Source: Silene conica
Taxonomy: Eukaryota; Streptophyta; Magnoliopsida; Caryophyllales; Caryophyllaceae
Direction: 5' to 3'
Assembly: GCA_029255685.2 (NCBI GenBank)
Contig: CM055311.2
Span: forward strand, 53,279,048 to 53,343,047
DNA length: 64,000 nt
The notes beneath the pieces were generated by a model. That model had not been told where the DNA came from and ran no database searches. It saw only the letters and a list, made by a program, of their open reading frames with translations. The translations under genes were made by a program, and so were the position numbers. Of this stretch, positions 1-12,000 are shown one piece after another; within the stretch, counting starts at the first letter, position 1; the number at the start of each line of letters is the position of its first letter.

Positions 1-42
1 TGTAAAAATGATAAAGAAAACAAATATATAAGATGGAAACAA

Positions 43-337
43 TATAAAGAAATTAAAATCAAAGCAAAAACATTGGAAAGACGAATAAATACTGATGCAA
101 ATATATACTCCCTAATATAATAGGTGACGTGTTTGAGTCGCACTTGTCTTCTTTTATTTTATAATTCTAACCAGTTGTAAATTCTATCCACTATAAAGAA
201 ATTAAAATCAAAGCAAAAACATTGGAAAGACGAATAAATACTGATGCAAATATATACTCCCTAATATAATAGGTGACGTGTTTGAGTCGCACTTGTCTTC
301 TTTTATTTTATAATTCTAACCAGTTGTAAATTCTATC
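43..337. repeat. 149-bp tandem duplication
   Basis: Two almost identical copies lie head to tail at about 43-188 and 192-337, with a period of 149 bp (for example TAGGTGACGTG at 121 and again at 270). The unit is AT-rich and has no coding potential. The near identity points to a recent local duplication. It sits in DNA that may be interior to the CACTA element ending at 2698. Confidence 0.9.
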
Positions 338-340
338 TAT

Positions 341-1202
341 TAGCTACTTATTTTATTATTATTAGTTGTAAAGTATATCGAAGTACTTAATTACTTAATT
401 AATTTATGGTTGGTCAATTCTCAAATTTTAATCATCTAAGATAATAGTCAATTAAATAAATAATTTTCCAATTCTCATAATTATAACTTAAATAATTCAC
501 AAAACTTGAACCAATCACATCGCTCGAAAAGTTCCTCTTTTAAGTATATATATTGATTGATGATAGGGCACCAGGACCGGTGGCTATACTAGTGGCTTCT
601 ACAAACATAGAAGGGAGGGATATATGGTTGACTGCACCTACTCAGTAGACTATCACACCCTGGAGATTTCAAAGTTGACATCTCCGATATATCTGGCAGG
701 GACTTCATAACAGAGGAGTTCCCCAGAATGCTACTTTGTTCGTATTTCTAGTGATGCCAATAGCTATAGGATTTGCCCAGGGCCTTCGTAATTGCTGCCA
801 GTTGAATTTTTCGGAGCCTGAGTGATACAACATGTTTAGACATTCTATCCTGTTTATAATTAAATAGCCAACCAGAAAAAAATGTACATTGAATCGTTAA
901 TGTATCAAATTAGCCTGTTGAGAGATCAGTGGGTACATTTGATCTAATGGAGATGAAAAATGTACCTGAGGTGAATCTGAATGTATCAATCTAACATGTG
1001 GCTGGATTCCTGTAGATTAAAATTACCAAAAAAAAGAGAATGTCATTCAAAACCAGAAACAGTAGAAAGTATATGCAAGAAAGAAGCAGTACAATTACCT
1101 TTGCTTATGAGTGAACTATTACATTTGCTTACCAGAAGCTCACATACGGAGTATAATACAAGCCTAAGCATGAGGGTGATAGCTAATACGAAAAAGAGTG
1201 AC
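341..1202. other. Unassigned AT-rich DNA
   Basis: I recognise no gene here. Short open stretches exist on the plus strand, the clearest at about 566-710 and 700-825, but neither has a recognisable domain or a convincing start. They could be decayed exons carried inside a transposon. I assign no function. Confidence 0.4.
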
Positions 1203-2269
1203 CTTGTATTTGTGATACTGGTCTGATGTAAAGTCTCCATTGCCTGGCTTAGGACCTGAAAACCGACTAAGAGTGTCAAAAGGATAAAATTACATGTTTC
1301 CTCTACTCGTTAATGTGTTCTTTAGTTTTCCATCACTCTTGCAAGTTTTACCAGAAACATAAGCAATAACATACATACATCTTGGACTAAAGCAAAGATA
1401 CTCAAGTATACTAAAGACTTTTTTATTCTGAAGGCAGAAGAAATCAAAACTCCATATACTAAAGGGTTTAGATGCAAGTTGAGGATAATTTGAGACAAGC
1501 AAAGATACCAAAGTATTTGCAAACAATAGCTGATACATGCAGCCAAGGATAAAATATCGCATCCTATGGGTATTGCCATCTCCAACTTATATAGTACCTT
1601 GGTGATAATTCCATATCAAGCACGACAATTGAATGAAGTGACAAAAAAATTACAAAATTGTATCCCAGTTCCACAAAATCCAACAAATAAAATCAACAAA
1701 TGAGACTCGCTCCAGATAGAAGAAAAGAGACAAAAAGATGTGCAGGATAAGGGGGAAGATCACTTTTTTTCAAGGCCGGGTATGTTTTGAAACCCAAAAA
1801 TATATGTAACCTTATACAGAGTATCATGAAACATAAGAGCTATTGAAAAAGCCATCTAATATTGAGTTTGATAATTACAACAAGTAAATATTGATGCACA
1901 AAGCTCCAAAATACCTGAATATGGTGTCCGCGAGGAGGCTTTCTTCCTCCCTTTACAAAGACATTCACAATCTAATAAAAAGCAAAGAGGTAAGAATTAT
2001 CATATACTGGGTACTATGCAAAGTCACTATACAAAATCCCCAACATTTGTATCAACTAACCCTAAATCCAGATGAAGAATTAACTTTTAAAAGTATATAA
2101 ATCTAATATGACCTACCAACTAACAATTAAGTTCTAAATTATTCATAAAACTATTATGAAATTGAAAAAATAGTGCAAGGATAACTAAATTACCTGATTC
2201 AAAATAACTGATGGATGTTCTGAGCGGCGACAAAAGGACTGCAGCACGGTGATGGATGTGCGACGACAT
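1203..2269 (-). other. Possible spliced reading frame inside CACTA element
   Basis: On the minus strand an ATG at 2269 opens a 25-codon stretch that ends at 2194 in front of GTAATTTA, a plausible donor. A second candidate exon at 1971-1915 follows a TTTTATTAG acceptor and ends before GTATTTTG. A third at 1255-1203 follows GGTTTTCAG and ends before GTCACTC. The phases agree: 76, 57 and 53 nt, phase 1 at both junctions. The predicted start is basic and rich in Ser, His and Leu, like an organelle-targeting peptide; the middle piece is Cys/Lys/Arg-rich. I do not recognise the protein. It could be part of a CACTA gene, a captured host gene fragment, or chance. Confidence 0.2.
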
Positions 2270-2435
2270 AAGGAGGTCGGTGATAGTGGTCAGGTGGTGG
2301 GACGATCATGAAGTAGCAGAGTTAGGGTTTTGTGAATTGTAGGAGGAGTAGGTTTTGATGAGGAGATTGAGTTTTGAGAGCGAGGGTCTATGAATTCGTC
2401 GATGACTATTTTCTTTTTTTTTTTAATTAATTATC

Positions 2436-2698
2436 ATTTGCATCAGTTTCAATTGTAAATGACGTAAAAATAGAATATTAAATACATCGGTTGAGGAAAC
2501 AACTGATGCATTTGAACAAAAACATCAGTTTTCCTCATAACCGACGCAACAATTACGTCAGTTTTTATGTAGAACCGACGCAAATAGCTGAACTATAAGG
2601 CTAAAAACACACTCCCGCCAAAATTAAGTACTTTTTGCGTCAGTTTTGGTAGAACCGACGTAAATCACTTGACGCAATAGGGGGTTTTTGTACTAGTG
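2436..2698. mobile_element. CACTA (En/Spm-type) transposon terminal region
   Basis: The sequence ends at 2698 with TACTAGTG. Its complement starts CACTAGTACAAAAACC, the classic CACTA terminus. The preceding 260 bp carry repeated subterminal motifs of the form ACCGACGYAA (about 2540, 2573 and 2653) and inverted GCGTCAGTTTT copies, as expected for transposase-binding subterminal repeats. The 3-bp duplication would begin with CTG at 2699. No matching opposite terminus was found in the window, so the element probably runs off the left edge. No transposase ORF is visible in the 2.7 kb available. Confidence 0.8.
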
Positions 2699-3330
2699 CT
2701 GGTTATCATTAGTTCATTACTACAGTAGAAATAATAGCATTACTGTTGGTGCCACAAATGCAATACTTCAGTTCAAGCAATAGGAGTGCACACTTTCGCA
2801 AATGAAGAACAAGGAGGAAGATTAAAGTGTGTGAAACCTTTTTTTCTTTCCAGATAGAAGAATATGTGATGAACATGGTGGAGCAATTTGCCCAAAATTC
2901 ATGCTTAACAACAAAAATACGAGTGGAATAAAATGATAAATAAACCCTAATTTCATTAATTTAAATTAATTTAATCTACCTAATTTGATATGAGAGAGTT
3001 AGTTGTTAATAATCTACTTTGATCAACATGAAAACTAGTGTTTATAATTGAGTAATTTGACATATTTGATTAATTTTGTGAGGAAGAGAGAGAAGAGAGG
3101 GTTTGTTTGTGTTTTTGGGGGCTAAGGGCAAGGTATGTAAAAATAATGGTAAAAAGTTTATGAAAGAGTAATATTTGTTTATGAATGAGCAATTACGTAT
3201 AATAATGGTCAATCATAGCAAAGATTCACTTAGGGTTTCTATCTTCTATCTATCCCATATCTCTTAAGAACCCTAAGAGACAATGAATTACGACAAGGAG
3301 CAAGCTTAGGCAAATTCTAATCTAAGTCGC
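2699..3330. other. AT-rich DNA between CACTA end and Sirevirus tail
   Basis: No gene was seen. This may be the 3' tail of element F, with the F 3' LTR pushed off the left edge by the CACTA insertion. I cannot find a copy of the F LTR here, so this is an inference. Confidence 0.3.
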
Positions 3331-3345
3331 ATTTTTCCCCCTCTT
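3331..3345 (-). other. Polypurine tract-like site of element F
   Basis: On the minus strand this reads as an almost pure purine run (AAGAGGGGGAAAAAT). It lies downstream of the env-like gene, where a Sirevirus PPT would be expected. No LTR start follows it directly; Sireviruses are known for several PPT-like runs in this region. Assignment is tentative. Confidence 0.35.
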
Positions 3346-3513
3346 GACATCATCGAAAAGATGAGAACAAAGACATGAAACGACTAGAATGATATACGAC
3401 GAAACATAAGCAAGCATGGAAAACTAGTCAAAAGATACGAACATAGAAAATATCATACAAACACATACGAAATGTTAAAATATACACAACCGATCAAAGT
3501 ATACTAGTGCCAA

Positions 3514-3716
3514 TGGGCCGAAATATGAACAAGAGAGTTTTAAGAAAATTGGGCCTGGCTAGGGTTAGAACATAATGGGCCAAGGCAAAAGAGAATAAGG
3601 AAATTTGGGCCAGAGCAAAAAAATAGAGTTTGGGCCACGGTAGGTTGAGGAAATCCGAGGAGAGCAAAATGGAGTAAGGCCTCAGATTCTTAATGGGCCA
3701 TGCTAGGAACTGGGCC
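3514..3716 (+). promoter_or_regulatory. Cluster of seven TGGGCC boxes
   Basis: TGGGCC occurs at 3514, 3550, 3576, 3606, 3631, 3694 and 3711, all in the same orientation within 203 bp. TGGGCY is the site II element bound by TCP-type factors in plant promoters. Whether this cluster drives anything is unknown. It lies just past the end of the env-like frame of F. Confidence 0.4.
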
Positions 3717-3807
3717 ACAAATAGAGCAATAGTTTTATAAGTCCACCACCGGACTTAAGCAAAACAACTACAGAACAACTCCATACTTCGAAAACAGAGA
3801 CGGATAA

Positions 3808-4551
3808 TCAAGAGCGAGAACTAGAGGCGGGTGTCTTGGCATATGGGCTCACGTAATCGGGTCGGGTACGAAACTCGAGAGTATCCAACCTATACAAGCA
3901 ACTACTCACGTTGCGTCCTTGAGCATTAAGTGCAAGCTCGAAATTTAGAACCTTGAGCGAGAGTGCCTTGACGGCCTCAAGTGCTTTGGAAGCATCCTCT
4001 CGCAAAAGACCATGATCACGCACCATTGCACCGCCTTGAGATGTGAGAAAGGAAAGACGATCACTCATAGCAAGCAACTCCGAGCACACCACCGAGACTT
4101 CCGAGTCAATCTTAACCAAATGCTTATCTACTTTCTCCATCCACACCCTCACATCATCTTCGAAACCACGACCTCTCTTGGCACGACTACCCCCTGCCTC
4201 ATCCTGTTCTTTCTTAACTTCACACAAACCAAGAAGTTGGTCCATCTTGGCTTCAAGACCCGCGAAAGAAGGTGAAGGATTCGGAGCGGGTTCCGTACCT
4301 ACATTCTTACCAAAAGTAAGATCAATCCCTTCGAAGCAAATACCCATTAACTTTAACAACCGATCACGCATCCTATCACAAGGTTTAATCCCAAAACTTG
4401 AGTCATCGACAACCCCTTTCTTTAGCAATAGCTCGGACACCCACATTCCATAGGGAATGTCGAGTGTGGAGCACGGTTTCTCCTTCACAAGAACACTCGA
4501 TACGTGCACAATTTTGTTACAAACTAGCGATGCCAAATCAATCTTTATACC
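3808..4551 (-). pseudogene. Env-like / plant transposon-associated protein, C-terminal part
   Basis: An open frame runs leftwards from the edge of the G insertion to 3808. It carries a charged Lys/Glu/Arg segment and then a region with heptad-like Leu/Val/Ala spacing that may be a coiled coil. The N-terminal part of the same gene lies on the other side of G (7687-8484). The family resembles the plant transposon-associated proteins found as a third ORF in Sirevirus- and Athila-type elements. Treated as a fossil: the gene is broken by the LTR insertion and by about one more lesion. Function is unknown; env-like is a positional label and no fusion or membrane segment was seen. Confidence 0.5.
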
Positions 4552-7500
4552 TGTAACATTTCGTGTTTTGAAGTCTATATAAGCACTACTTGTGATTGTT
4601 TCATGCTTGTTATATGTTTCTTTACCGTGATGGGGTAGCGAACTTCGGGACGAAGTTCATTTTAAGGAGGGAAGACTGTAATACCCCGTATTTTAGTCTC
4701 AGTCAACGATAAACAAACCGTGTTTTGTACAAGTATTTCTAATGGAATGTTTATAAAGTATTTTACGTAAACTGTTATTATTTTATAAATCGTATTTCTA
4801 CGATTATTTCGTATTTCATAATTATTTTATATTTGATGATTATTTCATAAAATGACGTTTCATTCACATTTCTTTATTTTTGATAATAAATTTATAATTA
4901 AATATATTTCCTATTTTATAACTATTTCTCATTTATACTTGTTTTATTATTTAAGTCATAATTATATTTAAATTCTAATTTTCTTTATATATGTTCCTAT
5001 GTAAGTACTAATATTTTTATATTCTTATAATTTATTTAATTAATATTTACTAATACTAGGTGACATAATTAAATTAGTATAACTATTTATATGTTTATTT
5101 TTCTTTTAAGTTAGGAGTCGAAACGGAGTATAAGTCCTCGAGAGGCATGACGGGTTTGGGCTCGGGTTGTTTATGAGAACCGTGATAATACAACTCAGCA
5201 AAACTCTATGGAAACCCTAGCTAGTTCTCTACTCCATCGTGTATCCTCTTCCACCAATACATCGACATACTACTGCATAATAAACCCTAATCGTTCCCCA
5301 TGCTCCGTTTGCCTCCCTACTCCATCTATACCCATAAACCCTTCTGATCACCGTGAGTATTGCTAAGAACAGACGACAACCAAAAACACTCGAAGGAAAC
5401 AACCATCAGCGTCGTTTTCCTCCTTTCGCAGCAGTATATCGTAAGTAGTTTTTGTATCCTTCTAGACCATAGTTTTGCGTGCTTCTTGGTTGTACATAAT
5501 CCTTGTAGTGTCCATAATATGTTCTTCATCATCAAACCACTAGAGGACCGCTGTGGTGCCACTGAAATCCCCGTGAACAGGCCGACAAACACCATATATG
5601 CTAAACTCTGTTTCTGCTTTTCGTTACTTGCTTCGTCTATTGTGTTTATTTTATTAGAATTTGGTTTAATCCTTGTCATGGGTCGTGCGTGGTGGTAGTA
5701 GGGTTATTTTAGGTGGTGTTGCGGGTAGTATGATGAAGCATGGTGGCCGGAGGAGACTGTGTAACAGCCTGTTCAGGAATTGCAATTGCAGAGGCAGGTT
5801 TCGAGTGGTAGGGAGTTTGAGGGGTTGGTCGTAGGAGGACTAGTAGTGTCGAAGCCTGGTCCCTGCCACCAGGGGGTCAAGTGGGGTGTAAGGTGTTAGG
5901 ACTAGTGACTGGTGGCAGTAATCGTGGTGGAATCAGGTTGTTGAAGTCGTGTTTATAATAGGTCGACACACGAGTGAAACAGGGGTCTGGGTTGCAGTGG
6001 GTAACGAGTGGGTTTTTAGACTGGTTGCGAGGGCTGGTTGGGGCAAGTATAGGGTCGTGATTGGTGTCTGGGGTTGCGTCATGGTGCAAGGATGTTGGGG
6101 GGACCCTTGGTGGTGGTTACTGGTGGTTGGGTTGGTGTTTAATAGTGGGTAAACAGAAGGGTACACGCTTACATCAGGAGGATAGGGCTGTGACCACGGG
6201 TGGTTGCAGGGGCTGTCGATGGCTGGTTTCATCGAGTTAGGGTCAATGGTAGGGGCCAGCTGGTACACTGTAGTGCAGTGGTGGTCACCACCATGTGGTG
6301 GTGGCGGTTCGGGTGGCACATGGGGCGTAGAATGGGCTGTTTTATGAGGGCTGTCACAGGGTGTTGTCGAGGGGGATGTTTCGTTTAAAGGGGGTTGTTT
6401 TATGTATGAGGCGTGTTGTTGCTTATGTTATTATTATTATTATAGTATCATTACCATATTATTATTCATTTTATTAATTACTGCTATTATTCATTCTTGT
6501 TATTGTGTTATGGTTAATATTGGTATTATTATTGTAAGTTTATTATGAGTGTCTATAATAACTATGTGATGGTCAGTAATATTATTTGATTAAGTTTATG
6601 TTTGATGTTGTTAATAGTTTAAACTATTTAGTTCATGTTTGTTTAAATAGTGTTGTGACGGTAATTTTAATTAATCACCTAATCGAGTTAATTGACTAGT
6701 CGTGCTTAATATCGTATCGTTATGCGTAATACATTACTTAGTTAATCATATTGATTAGTTGTTATATTATACCTTGTTTAAGTAGTTATATTAGTTAGTA
6801 ATTATTATTCATATTATATTTGTTAGGTAACGGTTTTGAAGTGGCATAATTCTGTTACTTACTGGCTTGCCTTTGGACTATATTGCTATCCAGGTAGGAT
6901 ACACTGACACCATACTCTATGATGTTTTATGAATGGATGTTGGGTTGTGTGCATTGGATGTTAAGCATGATTTACTTGAGAATGATATTGGTTGGATTGA
7001 GTGTTAATTGTTATTATTGGCATGAGCATTTTATTTTTTAATAGCATGATTGATTAAAAGTATTGTTGCATTCATGAGCATGGCATATGCATTCGTTACT
7101 GAGAAAGATGTGAATCAGATGTTGTTCTGATATAAAGCCCAGGGTGGTTCTGCAGACCAGGCCTGGTGTCTTATCAGCTATTGAGCTGGTGTTCGGTGAC
7201 GACCGATTATAGTCTGCCGGGAGGTTCGGTATGGCTTGGTGCACAGGTATGAGTTTGAGATTGAGAATGAGATTGAGCTCGAGCATATCATGACATTTGC
7301 ATATCATCTTTGTTGCATTATTTATTATTGTGTTACCCTATTCAACCGCGAGGTTGACAGTGTATTCGTGTACACCTACGATGATCCGGAATGGGGAGTA
7401 GATTCTACAGGTCAGAGACAGATGGACTAGGAGCTTGGGCAAGGAGTGAGACATGGCTTGGACCTACTTAGAATTAGATCACATACTAAGATGTTATCAT

Positions 7501-7686
7501 CAGTTGTACTTTTACTCTTGCGTAGTAGTTGTAATATCTAAAGTTGAAATTTTATCGTATTTTATATAAAGTACTTTGGTTTGTTTTTACTTTGTTATTC
7601 ACTACCTCGGACATTCCGAGATGGTAACAGTCCTATTTGTTTGAGAATGTCTTGCTAAAGGATCTTAAATAAATGGGGGTGTTACA
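4552..7686 (+). mobile_element. Element G: Gypsy-related solo LTR
   Basis: A 3135-bp unit is flanked by the exact 5-bp duplication ATACC (4547-4551 and 7687-7691). It begins TGTAACATT and ends GGGTGTTACA. No gag or pol lies inside, so it behaves as a solo LTR. The right third matches the U5 half of the A and B LTRs in layout (CAACC-GAGGTTGAC block, then GGGGAGTAGATT, then the GGGGGTGTTACA end). About 125 bp in, a hairpin and purine run precede an internal TGTAATACC, which is where the A and B LTRs begin. It splits the env-like gene. Small ORFs inside are LTR noise. Confidence 0.85.
4640..4658 (+). repeat. Perfect hairpin near G start
   Basis: Arms GAACTTCG and CGAAGTTC surround a 3-base loop, GGA. 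The same hairpin lies just before the purine run and LTR in A (34190-34208) and B (45049-45067, duplicated at 39800-39818). Confidence 0.9.
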
Positions 7687-8484
7687 ATACCCTCCAACCA
7701 ATTATACATAAGGACTGCCTCAATACTCGACAATTTATCCCTTCCCCCTCGTCTTGGTAATACCGTATTCCACAAGAAATTGACAAGCACTTTTAGCTTT
7801 GGAGAGAAGGACACGGTTAACAGGGGACTGATTTCAGTAGCGGACTCGTCAAAATACTTCTTGATAACCAATTTCTGTTCCTTAGACACTACTCCCCATT
7901 CCTTTTTGGGATCAAGAACGAGACCTTCTTGGTCAAGTTTAAACACATCACAAAAATCAAACTTGGTGATTATCACATCCTTTCCATTTACGACCGCACT
8001 TAACCCGTCATCACAACCTTTCACAGACGCAAAGAATTGAACTATTTCAATTGGGAAAATTAACCCAGAGAAATTACTAACATATTCCCATCCCTGAAAT
8101 TGCAAGAATTCTTTAAAGAATCCTAAAGATTTCGAATTTTTCGACCCACGACATCGGATAATAACGACCCGCATGAATAGCATAAGGTAAAACACGGTCG
8201 ATTAACATACCTTCTTGTTTGGTCATTCGAACCTTCTCAAGACCCTCCCTAGTGGCTTCTATGGAGTACTCGGAAAACAGAAGGCGTGGATTTCGAGATT
8301 GAGAACCAAGTTCATTCATGTCGTCGGAGATGGAGGAGGACGAACGGTTGAGTTTCCTTCTTTTGCCGTTGTCGGTTGGCGGAGCTGTGGCGGCGATGGG
8401 TGTCGGAGAAGGTGGGGGTGATGGGGTTGGTGAAGGAGGTGTGGGTTTCTTGTTGTGAGAGCGGGTGGCACGAGATGGTGGCAT
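7687..8484 (-). pseudogene. Env-like / plant transposon-associated protein, N-terminal part
   Basis: It starts with an ATG at 8484. The first 40 residues are rich in Pro, Ser, Thr and Ala with basic clusters (KKPTPPSPTPSPPPSPTP, then GKRRK). The following region has the layout of the putative plant transposon protein domain, including a NWLEG motif close to the G insertion. It lies in the same orientation as the pol of F and 600 bp downstream of it, the position of the third gene in env-bearing Sireviruses. Treated as a fossil; it is broken. An independent host or transposon gene is the alternative. Confidence 0.5.
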
Positions 8485-9083
8485 TGTGGTGATGAAGGTG
8501 GTTGAAGTCGAAATTTTTGGTGGTGGTTTTGAAGGATTTTAATGGAGGTTTGGTTTTATGGAGGTTTGGATTATTTAGGATTTTAATGGAATTAGGAGTT
8601 TGGGACGGTAATAATGTGAGGTAAGTAATGGAGGTGAGAGGGGTTAGTTGGGGTAATAAGTGGGGCTAGGTGAAAGTCAAGGGCTAGGGAGTAGGGGGAG
8701 GTCACGTGGCAGGTAAATGAGGGGCTAGGTGGGTTGAGGGACGTGGCAGGTGGGGTCATCACACACGTTTTGTGTGTCAATTTTAGAGGTAAGTTGAATT
8801 TTTTTTTTCGTCTTTTAGTTTAATAGTATTTGTATATTATTGTATGTTTATTATAGTATGTGATATGTAGTACGTATATTTGAGGGAAATTATAATATGT
8901 GACGTAATATTATTTTGAGACCGGTTGTGCACACATTCATATGTGAATTATATAATATAAATATGATCATAAAATTTATCATCGAATACATACATACACA
9001 TGCAGCGGAGTATCCGGACACAGTCATATAATCTCATCTAAACCGTAGTGAATCATTGGGTTATTTTTGCATTTAAGATATGA
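8485..9083 (-). other. Spacer between pol and env-like gene of F
   Basis: No gene was seen. The first 300 bp next to the env-like ATG are G-rich on the plus strand; the rest is AT-rich. Short ORFs here are chance. Confidence 0.5.
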
Positions 9084-12000
9084 TTAGGTGCTACCGATTA
9101 AACCAATTTCCAATCGCAAAGTCTCAAAGCGTTCTCTAGCCAATGGTTTAGTGAAGATATCTGCCCATTGTTTTTCCGTACTACAAAATTCCAATTTTAT
9201 ATTTTTCTTTTCAACATGGTCTCTTAGAAAGTGGTGTCTAATTTCAATATGTTTAGTTCTCGAGTGCTGGGCTGGGTTTTTAGATATAATGATAGCACTC
9301 GTATTATCACATAAAATAGGTACACATCCAACATCAACACCATAATCATGTAACTGTTGCTTTAACCATAAAAGTTGAGAACATACCAGTGCGGCTGCAA
9401 TGTATTCTGCTTCAGCAGTTGAGAGGGCGACAGAATTTTGTTTCTTGGATCCCCAAGATATAATACAAGGACCTACAAAGGTAGCAAGTCCGGAGGTGCT
9501 TTTTATGTCTAAAGAACATCCTGCATAATCCGCATCTGAATATCCTACTAGGTTAAAGTTACAGTCCATAGGATACCATAGATATAACTTTGAGGTTCCG
9601 ATTAGGTATCTTAATATTCTTTTAACTGCAATCATGTGTGATTCTTTTGGTGCAGATTGGAATCTCGCACAAACACAGACACTAAACATTATATCTGGTC
9701 GACTTGCTGTAAGATAAAGAAGTGAGCCAATCATACCTCGGTAAGTTGTTTCATCTACAGACTTACCATCTTCGTCTTTGGTTAACTTCTTATCTGTGAC
9801 CATTGGAGTAGGCATTGCATGAGAGGTTTCCATTCCGAATTTCTTTAGTAACTCCTTGACGTACTTTTTGTTGATGAACTTTGATTCCTTCTTCAGTTTG
9901 TTGTATTTGAAGTCCAAGGAAGAACTTTAGTTCTCCCATCATACTCATCTCGAACTCAGAGGTCATCAACTCAGAGAAGTACTTGCACAACCTTTTATTG
10001 GTTGAGCCTTAAAATAATATCGTCAACATAGATCTGAACGACTAGTAGATCTGAGTTTTCGCTTTTAAGAAATAGGGTTTTATCCACAGACCCTCTCTTG
10101 AATCCACTTTCCAATAGGAACTTTGATAATCTGTCGTACCATGCCCTAGGTGCTTGTTTCAGGCCATAGAGTGCTTTGTCCAATTTGAATACATGATCTT
10201 TGAGTTTGCTGTTTGGAAATCCAGGAGGTTGTTCAACAAATACTTCCTCTTGGAGATAGCCATTAAGAAAGGCAGTCTTAACGTCCATATGAAAAAGCTT
10301 CATTCCCTTGTGTGCTGCAAATGCAATAAGTAGTCTTATTGCCTCAAGACGAGCAACAGGAGCAAAGGTTTCGTCATAATCGATCCCTTCCTGTTGGTTG
10401 TATCCTTGAACCACTAGTCTAGCCTTATTTCGCACAATGACTCCAGTGTCATCCAATTTGTTTCTGAATACCCATCTAGTTCCAATGACAGTTATGTCCT
10501 TAGGTTGAGGAACAAGATGCCAAACTTTGTTTCTTTCAAATTGCTTGAGTTCTTCTTGCATGGCAATTATCCAGTCTGGTTCTGCGAGAGCTTCCTTGAT
10601 ATTTGAAGGTTCAATGGCGGAGAGAAAGGAGTAGAATGAGCAAAAGTTATTTAAGCTCCTTCTAGTTTGAACTCCATCTGTCAGGCTTCCTATGACATTG
10701 TCCAAAGGGTGAGAGCCTTTGTATCTCCAGTTCCTTGATTGATTATTAGCATTTCCTGAACTTGACTCGGGATCTTGACTTGTTCCCCCTGAATCCAAAC
10801 CTGGGTTTATAGTAGGGTCAGGTATAACTCTGGCCTCTTCCCTTTGATTTTGATTCAAAGTTACAGCTTCATTAGCTGTAACTCTGGGTTCCAAGTCATT
10901 GGTTTGAGAGTTATTTACAGTATCATCAACTGTAGTTTCATCTCTCGCACCATTTTCTCCCAAGTTGAGTTCATCATGAGTTCCTTGAGGTTCTCCTTCT
11001 TCAATTTCCATTTCAGGAGGATCTTCCCTTGATAACCTGAAATCAGGTTCGTCTAGGTTTTCCTCTATATCCTGTAATGGCTTATCGAAGACATTATTTT
11101 CATCAAAGATAACATGAATACTTTCCTCTATGCTTAAAGTGCGTTTGTTAAAAACTTTGTAGGCTTTACTATGATCTGAATATCCTATAAAGATTGCTTC
11201 ATCACTTCTAGGGTCGAATTTGCTTAATCTGTTTTTACCATTGTTGTGAACAAAACATTTACTACCAAAGCATCTTAAATGAGATATGTTTGGTTTACGA
11301 CCTCGAAGAAGTTCATAAGGTGTCTTTTTAAGAATAGGTCTAATCATAGCACGGTTATGAATATAGCAAGCTGTACTTATAGCCTCAGCCCAAAAGTTTC
11401 TAGGTAGGCCACTACAAAGAAGCATTGTTCTAGCCATGTCTTCTAGGGTTCTGTTCATTCGTTCTACGACTCCATTTTGTTGTGGGGTTCTAGGGGCCAA
11501 GAAGTTATGTCCAACACCATTGGTTTTACAGAACTCAATAAAAACATGATTATCGAACTCAGTTCCATGGTCAGTACGGATTGTTACTAGGTTTGATTTA
11601 TATTTGTTTTGGACAAGTTTCATGAGACTAACAAATTCATCAAATGTTTCGTCTTTTGAATGGAGAAAGATTGGCCAAACAAATCTAGAGTAATCATCAA
11701 CTAGAACGAAAACGTACCTGGAACCACCTCTGCTTCTTACCTTCATAGGGCCACATAGATCCATGTGTACTAGTTCAAGAGCTTGTTCTGTGCTTACCAC
11801 TCTTTTTGGCTTAAAGGATGATCTGATGTGTTTACATCGTGCACATGTGTCACACATCTTTTCTTGATCAAATTTGATCTTTGGAAGACCTTCGACCAAG
11901 TCCCATCTTTTCAGCTTACTTAGAATAGGTGAGCTAATATGAACAAATCTCTCGTGCCATAGACATGGATCATCTAACGTAACTTTCATGCATGAAAGAG

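Noticed and set aside
3494-3718. Minus-strand 74-residue ORF with repeated Trp/Ala-Pro phrases
   Set aside because: It is generated by the TGGGCC box cluster, with no start context or homology that I recognise.
5326-6388. Several 60-130-residue ORFs on both strands
   Set aside because: They lie inside the solo LTR G and lack motifs; similar LTR positions in A and B also give chance ORFs.
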